Positions 57,761 to 64,000 of a stretch of DNA of 64,000 bases are shown piece by piece. The notes under the pieces are model-generated. The model saw nothing but the letters and a program-made list of their open reading frames with translations. It did not search any database and was not told where the DNA came from. How positions within the stretch are numbered: the stretch's first letter is position 1; the number at the start of each line of letters is the position of its first letter. A program made the translations under genes and the position numbers. Source of the DNA: Filimonas lacunae (GTDB taxonomy: Bacteria; Bacteroidota; Bacteroidia; Chitinophagales; Chitinophagaceae); NCBI RefSeq assembly GCF_002355595.1, contig NZ_AP017422.1, forward strand, positions 3,410,001-3,474,000. Direction: 5' to 3'.

Positions 57761-60094
57761 TCAGGGAGTCACCTCTACCGTTACAGTTCCTTTTTGTAAT
57801 CCTTCTGCCACAGCTTCTATTACAACTTTACCACTTCCTTTGGCGGCTTTTACCAACGCAACGGCTTTGCCCTGAAAGGCCTGCCTGCTGGTTGCCTGGT
57901 AAGGTTCATGGCTGATGATATTACCATTGTCCACCGCTATTATAGCAGCAGGGCCGCTAATAGAAAATTGTAAATGATTGTCTGCATTGGGGCAAGGTAT
58001 GCCATCCGCATCTACCAGTGTAGCGGTAATATACGTTACAGCATCCCAGTTATGCGCAATAGAAGGCGCATTGGCGGTAAGCACAATACGTGCCGGGGCA
58101 CCGGCAGATGTGAACGACTCCGTTGCCACTTCTTTGCCTTTGTTTTTACCGACTGCTTTGATAGTACCTTTTTCAAAAGTCACATCCCAATCGCGTGGGG
58201 CATCGTTAGCGGGTTTGGGTAATGCGCCTAATGATTTGCCATTGAGGAACAGTTCTACCTCATCGCAATTGCTATATACCTGCACTTTGGCATTATCGTA
58301 CGTATCAAAATCGGTAGGCGTCCAGTTGGCCACCCAGGTACCCGCACCGGCGTTATCCGATTTTCTTACGATGTGTACTACAGGCTTATCACTCCACCAG
58401 CTTTCGCGTTGTAACGCTTGTTGCTTCCAGTTACCGGCACGATCAAACAAGCCCTGGTTATTGGTGGTTTCAGGCCAATCGGCTTCACCCAGATAGTCAA
58501 AGCCTGTCCATAAAAACTGACCAGCCATATAAGGTTTATCCCGCAGGGCCAGCCACATGTTTAATACATGGGTGTTTTCAGTGCCAATCACTTTCCAGTC
58601 AGGATGCGCTTCATGTGCGGCTACCAGTTCGTTTTCACGATAGTTCTGTCCTACTACGTCCATTGTTTCGGCAAAACCATTGGTATACACTTTAGAGTTG
58701 GCCGGACGAAACAGCGCCATGGTAACAAGACGCGTGCCATCCAGCTGATGTACCAGATCCTGTTGGTCTTTGTACTTTTTGAAGCCTTCGGGGCTATTGA
58801 GGTTATCATGTATCTCATTGCCCACGCTGTATATCACCACGCTGGGGTGATTACGGTCGCGCACTACCATATCATGCGTATCTTTTTGCCACCAATCCGC
58901 CCAGTAAAGGTTGTAGCCTTTTTCACCGTTATTCTTTGCTGCCGTCCAGGTATCGAATGTTTCATCCATCACCACAAAGCCCATCTGGTCGCATAAATCC
59001 AGGAACTCGGGTGCAACAGGATTGTGTGAAGTACGGATACCATTCACCCCTACCTGCTTTAATAAAGACAGGCGTTGCTTCCATACATCTAAAGGAACAG
59101 CAGCGCCTACAGCGCCACCATCGTGGTGCAGGCACACGCCTTTTATCTTATAGTTTTTATCATTCAACCAAAAGCCGGTAGCTGCATCAAAACGGGCAGT
59201 TCTGATACCGAACGGAATGGTTTGCTCATCTATTACCGTTTTGCCAGACAGGATCCGCGTAACTACTTTATACAGGTTGGGATTGTCTATATCCCATAAA
59301 GCAGGCTTGCTTACTTCTATATTTTGCATAGGTTCAGCAGTAGCGCCAGCAGCAACCGTTTGCTTCACACTCACCGTTTTCAGGGTTTTGCCCGCAGCAT
59401 CTAGCACACCTACTTCTATAATGTAGTCTCCACTTTTATTGCCCGTGTTTTCAATAGCTGTCTTTACCTGTACGGTAGCAGTGGCGGCAGTAGCAACAGG
59501 CGTAGTCACTACCGTACCCCATTGTGCAAAATGAACCGGGTTTACGGTAATCAAATGCACATGCCTGTAAATGCCCGCGCCGGTGTAAAAGCGGGATGCC
59601 GGTTGAATAGTATTATCTGCCCGCACGGCTACCACATTCACCTTTCCCTTTCCTGTGTGCAGGTGTGGAGTAAGGTCATATACAAAAGAGCTATACCCAA
59701 AAGGTCTTTTACCTAAATGCACACCGTTAATCCATACATCACTGTTAGCCATTACACCATCAAACTGCAACAGGTGCAATTGCTTTTCAGTACCTTCTTC
59801 TACGGTAAACGACTTACGGTACCAGCCCACACCGGCAGGCAGGTAGCCACCGCCACGTGCAGTGGGATTGTTTTTATCATAAAGCCCTTCAATACTCCAA
59901 TCATGTGGCACATCCAGCTTACGCCAGCCTGCATCGCTAAAGCTCTCTTTTTCTGCATTAGTGGTATCTCCTTTTAAGAAACGCCAGTCGTTATCAAAGC
60001 TGGTATTTCGGTGCGACTGTGCCTGTACGTCAGACGCAGCGGCCACCACGCAGCAGGCCAATATGCCCGCTATATACTTTTGTATTTGTATCAT
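57761..60094 (-). CDS. GH2 beta-galactosidase-like hydrolase
   Basis: 777 residues, signal peptide 1-26. Sugar-binding jelly roll about 30-190 (DVPHDWSIEG, DVWINGVHLGKRPFGY), Ig-like domain about 190-300, barrel about 305-590 with acid/base Glu427 in YSVGNEIHD and nucleophile Glu506 in IGTENTHV, then DUF4982-type and Ig-like C-terminal domains. The layout matches secreted beta-galactosidases of Bacteroidota; beta-mannosidase or glucuronidase activity is less likely. It follows the aldo/keto reductase by 3 bp and so belongs to the LacI-linked transcript. Confidence 0.87.
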   Translation of the reverse strand: MIQIQKYIAGILACCVVAAASDVQAQSHRNTSFDNDWRFLKGDTTNAEKESFSDAGWRKLDVPHDWSIEGLYDKNNPTARGGGYLPAGVGWYRKSFTVEEGTEKQLHLLQFDGVMANSDVWINGVHLGKRPFGYSSFVYDLTPHLHTGKGKVNVVAVRADNTIQPASRFYTGAGIYRHVHLITVNPVHFAQWGTVVTTPVATAATATVQVKTAIENTGNKSGDYIIEVGVLDAAGKTLKTVSVKQTVAAGATAEPMQNIEVSKPALWDIDNPNLYKVVTRILSGKTVIDEQTIPFGIRTARFDAATGFWLNDKNYKIKGVCLHHDGGAVGAAVPLDVWKQRLSLLKQVGVNGIRTSHNPVAPEFLDLCDQMGFVVMDETFDTWTAAKNNGEKGYNLYWADWWQKDTHDMVVRDRNHPSVVIYSVGNEIHDNLNSPEGFKKYKDQQDLVHQLDGTRLVTMALFRPANSKVYTNGFAETMDVVGQNYRENELVAAHEAHPDWKVIGTENTHVLNMWLALRDKPYMAGQFLWTGFDYLGEADWPETTNNQGLFDRAGNWKQQALQRESWWSDKPVVHIVRKSDNAGAGTWVANWTPTDFDTYDNAKVQVYSNCDEVELFLNGKSLGALPKPANDAPRDWDVTFEKGTIKAVGKNKGKEVATESFTSAGAPARIVLTANAPSIAHNWDAVTYITATLVDADGIPCPNADNHLQFSISGPAAIIAVDNGNIISHEPYQATSRQAFQGKAVALVKAAKGSGKVVIEAVAEGLQKGTVTVEVTP

Positions 60095-60097
60095 ATT

Positions 60098-61099
60098 TTA
60101 AGCGCCTGGGGTTTGCAAAATGGTTTCAATAGCTGCCAGTTCTGCTTCGCTAAAGCTGGTGTTACTCAGCGCCTGAATGGAATCGGTAATTTGCTCAGGT
60201 TTGCTTGCACCTATTAAAACAGAAGTCACTCTTTTGTTTTGTAACAGCCAGGCCAAGGCCATCTGCGCCAGCTTCTGACCTCTTTGCTGTGCTATTGCAT
60301 TTAATTTGCTTATTTTCTCAATCCGCTCCGGCGTAATATGGCTTTCTTTCAGGAAGATGCCGCTGGTTGCCACCCTGGAATCGGCTGGTATGCCGTGTAG
60401 GTACTTATCTGTTAATAATCCCTGCGCCAGTGGCGAGAATGGAATACAACCTACGCCTTCTTTTTCCAGCAGATCCAGCAAACCATCTTCTACCCAACGC
60501 TCGAACATAGAATACTTAGGTTGGTGTATAATGCAAGGCGTACCCAGTTGCTTTAAGATAGCGAAAGCTTTAGCCGCTTCTGCCGGGCGGTAATTGGAAA
60601 CACCTACATACAATGCTTTACCCTGACGAACGATCAGGTCTAAGGCTGACATGGTTTCTTCCAGTGGCGTTTCCGGATCGGGACGATGATGATAGAATAT
60701 ATCCACATACTCCAGCTGCATTCTGCGCAGACTCTGATCCAGGCTTGATACCAGGTACTTTTTAGAACCCCAGTCGCCATAAGGCCCCTCCCACATAGTA
60801 TAACCTGCTTTGGAAGAGATGATCAGCTCATCCCGGTAGTCCTGCAGATCCTGCTTCAGTATTTTACCAAAGTTTTCTTCTGCGGAACCGGGTGGCGGCC
60901 CGTAGTTATTTGCCAGGTCGAAATGGGTGATGCCTGCATCAAAAGCGGTATGAATCAGCTGGCGGCTGTTTTCATAATTGTTTACATGGCCGAAGTTGTG
61001 CCACAGTCCCAGTGAAAAAGCCGACAGCTTTAACCCGGAATGACCACAACGGCGATACTCCATGTGCTGATAACGTTCTTTAGAAGGTTGGTAACTCAT
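60098..61099 (-). CDS. Aldo/keto reductase, YghZ/L-glyceraldehyde-3-phosphate reductase-like
   Basis: 333 residues, cytoplasmic. Complete (alpha/beta)8 AKR: catalytic Asp and Tyr in FDLANNYGPPPGSAEENFG, Lys in IISSKAGYTMW, His in IFYHHRPDP, and the NADPH-binding SVLIGASKPEQITDS. The GPPPGSAEE insert is characteristic of the YghZ (AKR14) group, which reduces L-glyceraldehyde 3-phosphate and methylglyoxal; Bacteroidota place such genes in sugar loci where they may reduce sugar aldehydes. The gene starts 24 bp from the perfect palindrome at 61123 and precedes GH2 by 3 bp, so the two are co-regulated. Confidence 0.88.
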   Translation of the reverse strand: MSYQPSKERYQHMEYRRCGHSGLKLSAFSLGLWHNFGHVNNYENSRQLIHTAFDAGITHFDLANNYGPPPGSAEENFGKILKQDLQDYRDELIISSKAGYTMWEGPYGDWGSKKYLVSSLDQSLRRMQLEYVDIFYHHRPDPETPLEETMSALDLIVRQGKALYVGVSNYRPAEAAKAFAILKQLGTPCIIHQPKYSMFERWVEDGLLDLLEKEGVGCIPFSPLAQGLLTDKYLHGIPADSRVATSGIFLKESHITPERIEKISKLNAIAQQRGQKLAQMALAWLLQNKRVTSVLIGASKPEQITDSIQALSNTSFSEAELAAIETILQTPGA

Positions 61100-61122
61100 T
61101 GGTGATTGTATTATACTTTGAC

Positions 61123-61140
61123 ACCGTAATCGATTACGGT
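61123..61140. promoter_or_regulatory. Perfect 18-bp LacI-type operator upstream of AKR-GH2
   Basis: ACCGTAATCGATTACGGT is a perfect palindrome with the central CG typical of LacI/PurR operators. It sits in the 55-bp gap between the LacI gene stop and the AKR start, where binding would block AKR-GH2 transcription. Confidence 0.75.
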
Positions 61141-61154
61141 ATTTGTTTAAAAAA

Positions 61155-62183
61155 TTACGGTTTACTGGTTTTACGGGACGACTCTCTGATAACCGGTATC
61201 GGCTGCAGCACCTTGCTTAATACACCCGTAGCGGCCCCATTATATTGTATCAGTTCATGCATCATTTTAAAAGCCTCTTCTCCCATCAACACCGTTTGCT
61301 GATCTATAGTAGATAAAGAAGGGGTAATATGCTCGCCAAACATATCGTTACAAAACCCAAACACACCAAACTGTTGCGGCACGGGAATATTCCTTTGCTT
61401 TAATTCTTTCAGTACCCCTAATGCCGTAAAGTCTTCTACTGCTACAATAGCATCAGGCGGATTAGTAAGACTCAACAACACACTTGCTCCCTCTCGTCCT
61501 GCTTCTACAGACACATTGCCTTCATACACCCATTCCTCTAATGCAGGCAATTGATAATCTTGCAAAGCATCCCGATAACCTCTTACCCGGTTTTTAAAAG
61601 TTTGTATATGCTGTGGCCCGGTAATATGAGCAATGCGGGTATACCCTTCTTTAATCAACGATTCTGTTGCCAGGTAAGCCCCACGATAATCGTCTATGGT
61701 AATAGACGGAATTCCCAGATTATTGTTTACTCTGTCAAAAAAAGCTATCGGTATATTCTGCGCTTTGGCGTAGGTAAAGTGGGAAAAATCGGTAGTGTCT
61801 TTGGCAATGGAAGCGAGGATACCATCTACCCGGGCGCTGATAAAGGCATCAATACCCTTCTTTTCAAACTGCTGCGATTCGTTGGATTGGTATATTAATA
61901 TATCATACCCGTTTTTACTGGCAATGTTGGAGATGCCATGTATCACCGAACCAAAAAAGATATGCTCGGCCGTGGGAATAAGCACCCCTATCACGTTGGT
62001 TCTTCCCGAACGTAAAGAAGATGCTATTTTATTACGGTTGTAATCAAGCTTTTCCGCCGCTTCCTGTACCACTTTTTTAGTGGCAGCACTAATTTCAGGA
62101 TGATTGGATAAGGCACGGGACACTGTAGCCGGTGTAATGTTCAGCTCCCTGGCAATATCAGCGATGGTAACACGTTTTTTCAA
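61155..62183 (-). CDS. LacI-family transcriptional regulator
   Basis: 342 residues. N-terminal helix-turn-helix VTIADIARELNITPATVS and hinge (KLDYNRNKIASSLRSGRT), then a periplasmic-binding-protein-like effector domain (IGVLIPTAEHIFFGSVIHG, FFDRVNNNLGIPSITIDDY, FGFCNDMFGEHITPSLSTI). The start is TTG at 62183; no in-frame ATG gives a better N-terminus. A near-palindromic operator (62185-62202) directly abuts the start, implying autorepression, and the perfect operator at 61123 controls the genes downstream. The ligand is probably a sugar or oligosaccharide from this locus. Confidence 0.92.
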   Translation of the reverse strand: MKKRVTIADIARELNITPATVSRALSNHPEISAATKKVVQEAAEKLDYNRNKIASSLRSGRTNVIGVLIPTAEHIFFGSVIHGISNIASKNGYDILIYQSNESQQFEKKGIDAFISARVDGILASIAKDTTDFSHFTYAKAQNIPIAFFDRVNNNLGIPSITIDDYRGAYLATESLIKEGYTRIAHITGPQHIQTFKNRVRGYRDALQDYQLPALEEWVYEGNVSVEAGREGASVLLSLTNPPDAIVAVEDFTALGVLKELKQRNIPVPQQFGVFGFCNDMFGEHITPSLSTIDQQTVLMGEEAFKMMHELIQYNGAATGVLSKVLQPIPVIRESSRKTSKP

Positions 62184-62184
62184 G

Positions 62185-62202
62185 TCCGTAATCGTTTACG
62201 AT
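62185..62202. promoter_or_regulatory. LacI autoregulatory operator
   Basis: TCCGTAATCGTTTACGAT repeats the CGTAA-4-TTACG core of the 61123 palindrome with near-perfect dyad symmetry. It abuts the TTG start of the LacI gene, so bound repressor would occlude initiation. A further CCGTAA half-site follows at 62204-62209. Confidence 0.65.
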
Positions 62203-62324
62203 GCCGTAAAGTAATGCGGAATTTTCAAATGAGGGGATATTTTTTGCCGGGGAGATGGAAAATGGCTACTGAAAACAATGAGGAAAGAAGGTGAACGGGA
62301 AAAACATATTAATACAGCCCTGTA

Positions 62325-62365
62325 CAAAAACAAAACCTCAGCAGGGTCGTAGCCACTACTGAGGT
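62325..62365 (-). terminator. Terminator for the minus-strand small gene
   Basis: ACCTCAGCAG (62335-62344) pairs with CTACTGAGGT (62356-62365), one mismatch. On the minus strand it is followed by a T-rich run (TTTTGTTTTTG), as expected for a rho-independent terminator after the gene ending at 62397. Confidence 0.75.
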
Positions 62366-62396
62366 ACAGTAAATATCTTGTAAAACAGTTAGCTTA

Positions 62397-62711
62397 TTAG
62401 GAAGCCCTCACAAACATAGGGTCAGCCGCCAGCAACTGGTCTATTTGCTCAATACATTTGGCATTTTTGCGGGCAACGATACAGGAGGTATTGCTCATGT
62501 CTTTCGACAGAACAAAGTTACCCAGATCACTATCCACATTCACCACCATTTCATTGTTTGTCCACAATTCACCAATATTTCTGATCATGGGACGGGCACT
62601 GCTTAAAGCACCAAACACATTACGGAAGATGCCATCACTTTCTGTTCCTTTAAAGAATACAATCTGTGCTTCGCCTGCGCTGTACGTCTTTTTGTAGTAG
62701 TATTGTTTCAT
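62397..62711 (-). CDS. Small hypothetical protein
   Basis: 104 residues from ATG 62711 (MKQYYYKKTYSAGEAQ); the frame stays open to 62852 but the longer N-terminus does not look protein-like. No signal peptide or membrane segment is seen. Conserved-looking features are IVFFKGTESDGIFRNVFGAL and two Cys (TSCIVARKNAKCIEQ). I recognise no family. It has its own terminator and stands between the LacI gene and a divergent ADP-ribosylglycohydrolase gene. Confidence 0.65.
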   Translation of the reverse strand: MKQYYYKKTYSAGEAQIVFFKGTESDGIFRNVFGALSSARPMIRNIGELWTNNEMVVNVDSDLGNFVLSKDMSNTSCIVARKNAKCIEQIDQLLAADPMFVRAS

Positions 62712-63087
62712 TCGTGCTATCGTTTTAATCAGGATGTAAAAGTAGCAGGCCGCCCATTGAAACGGAAAAAAGTGGCGCAAATGATATCGACATCTTTTCC
62801 AACTCCCCTGATATATAGGAGTGGATAACCTGTTGATTGTAAGTAAATACAAATGAGCAGATCAGGGCATAGGTTGTTCGATTTTCACAGCATCATTGTA
62901 AACAAATGAATCCCAAACGCTTGCAAAGGCTTACTGAATGTGCATTTGAAGCATTTACTGAATAGCCCGAGGATATTCACACGCCGTTTTGCAGGCCATC
63001 TTATTAACAGTCAACACCAATGTGGATAAACCGTGTAAATTGCAGTTCGTCTCTTTTCACCTTTTCATCCATAAACCAGTTTTAAAC
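62712..63087. other. Divergent intergenic region
   Basis: 376 bp without a convincing gene. It contains TGTGGATAA at 63021-63029 (a DnaA-box match on the minus strand) and a one-mismatch copy at 62820-62828, and is otherwise A/T-rich, holding the promoters of the small gene and the ADP-ribosylglycohydrolase. Confidence 0.5.
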
Positions 63088-64000
63088 ATGTCTTCTCGTA
63101 CGCCTTTACAGCTGGCCCAACTTTCCCTGCTGGGTTTATCCGTTGGGGATGCATTCGGAGAAACCTTCTTTGGGCCCGTGGATATCATCACCGAAAGGCT
63201 ACAAAACAGAAAACTACAGGAAGGTAACTGGCTTTTTACAGATGATACAGTCATGAGCATTGGCATTTACAACACGCTTGCCCAACATCAACATATTAAC
63301 CAGGATGCACTGGCGAAAGAATTTGCCAATAACTATTTATTGGACGACTACAGGGGATACGGAGGAACTGCCCATGGCATTTTACGCGATTTTGCCGCCA
63401 ACAAGCCCTGGCAGCAAGTGAGCCAGGCAGTATTTGACGGAATGGGCTCTATGGGCAACGGCGCTGCTATGCGCTCAGGTTTAATCGGTGCCTATTTCTA
63501 TAATAATACAGATAAGGTAATTGAACAATCCACCCTGGCGGCAGAGATCACACATTTTCACACAGAAGCCATTGCAGGTGCCATTGCGGTGGCACTGGCT
63601 GCATGTATTTGTACACGTTCCGGAGTGAATAACCAGACATTACCACCGGAGGAGTTTTTTGCCTTTATAATAGAACATACACCCAATGGAGAGGTAAAGC
63701 AATTGCTTAAAAAAGCCGCTACCCTGCCTGCTGATTACGACATACGCACCATTACAGCTATATTAGGTAACGGCACCCGGTTAACAGCGCAGGACACGGT
63801 GCCCTTTGCACTCTGGTGCGCTGCCCACCACCTGACTTCCTTTTCCGAAGCTATCTGGACAGGTGTAAGCGGGCTGGGCGACAGGGATACTATCTGTGCC
63901 ATCATTGGCAGTATCGTTGTTTTGCAAACCGGAGCTTCGGCCATTCCCCAGCAATGGCTGCTGCAAACAGAACCCTTTGATAAGTCTGTATTTTATAGAG
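63088..64000 (+). CDS. ADP-ribosylglycohydrolase (DraG) family protein, 3' end outside window
   Basis: 304 residues visible from ATG 63088, open to the window end. The metal-binding pattern of the family is present: GDAFGE (20-25), TDDTVMS (51-57), MGNGAAMR (122-129), THFHTEAI (155-162) and GLGDRDT (262-268, Asp265 and Asp267). Such enzymes remove ADP-ribose from proteins, nucleic acids or small molecules. There is no signal peptide. No ADP-ribosyltransferase is visible beside it, though its downstream neighbour is not in the window. Usual length is about 300-350 residues, so little is missing. Confidence 0.88.
   Translation, partial: MSSRTPLQLAQLSLLGLSVGDAFGETFFGPVDIITERLQNRKLQEGNWLFTDDTVMSIGIYNTLAQHQHINQDALAKEFANNYLLDDYRGYGGTAHGILRDFAANKPWQQVSQAVFDGMGSMGNGAAMRSGLIGAYFYNNTDKVIEQSTLAAEITHFHTEAIAGAIAVALAACICTRSGVNNQTLPPEEFFAFIIEHTPNGEVKQLLKKAATLPADYDIRTITAILGNGTRLTAQDTVPFALWCAAHHLTSFSEAIWTGVSGLGDRDTICAIIGSIVVLQTGASAIPQQWLLQTEPFDKSVFYR

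Noticed and set aside
62820-63029. Two DnaA-box-like TGTGGATAA/AGTGGATAA sequences as a replication origin
   Set aside because: Only two sites 200 bp apart, with no dnaA/dnaN, AT-rich unwinding cluster or other origin genes.

Overview
The window looks like chromosomal DNA of a Bacteroidota bacterium, most likely of the Chitinophagaceae (Chitinophaga/Niastella-like). The evidence is a SusC/SusD pair, two further TonB-dependent receptors, many secreted or lipoprotein glycoside hydrolases, AraC regulators fused to membrane helices, and few clear Shine-Dalgarno sites. No rRNA or tRNA gene was seen.

Layout. 1-1044: the tail of an IS3-type insertion sequence, abutting a 42-bp tandem repeat array that may be the remnant of an interrupted gene. 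1045-4405 (-): an AraC regulator and a TonB-dependent receptor. 4536-18346 (+): a small unknown gene, then GH3, GH43-CBM6, NPCBM-GH27, GH31, GH97 and PA14-GH31, a battery for side chains (alpha-galactose, alpha-xylose, arabinose, xylose). 18456-20504 (-): an AAA ATPase plus HNH nuclease pair resembling the Septu (PtuAB) anti-phage system, lodged between carbohydrate operons. 20799-24376 (+): a membrane-anchored AraC regulator and a second non-SusC TonB receptor. 24400-27736 (-): GH43-CBM6 and a double CE1 esterase. 28022-44952 (+): a 17-kb glucuronoxylan operon (GH67, GH115, GH10 lipoprotein, GH9, CE20-like esterase, PA14-GH3, GH43, GH95). 45041-45966 (+): SnoaL-like protein and HxlR regulator. 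46061-51158 (-): SusD and SusC. 51548-53912 (+): two CE1 esterases. 54031-56396 (+): NmrA-like oxidoreductase, AraC regulator, small secreted protein. 56538-62183 (-): GH5 mannanase-like lipoprotein, then LacI regulator - aldo/keto reductase - GH2. 62397-64000: an unknown small gene (-) and an ADP-ribosylglycohydrolase cut by the window edge (+).

How it works together (inference). The enzyme set fits a highly decorated glucuronoarabinoxylan: CE1 and CE20-like esterases strip hydroxycinnamoyl and acetyl groups, GH115 and GH67 remove (methyl)glucuronic acid, GH10 cuts the backbone at the surface, SusCD binds and imports oligosaccharides, GH43/GH3 remove arabinose and xylose, GH31 alpha-xylose, GH27/GH97 alpha-D-galactose and GH95 an alpha-L-fucose or, judging by one active-site residue, alpha-L-galactose cap. 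This resembles the kind of enzyme list known for complex corn xylan. GH5/GH2/GH9 hint at accompanying mannan, galactan or glucan. No hybrid two-component system or ECF sigma/anti-sigma pair is present. Instead, ATCGAT-centred palindromes lie at the LacI gene, before the AKR-GH2 genes, between the double esterase and GH67, and twice between SusC and CE1, suggesting LacI-type control of the locus.
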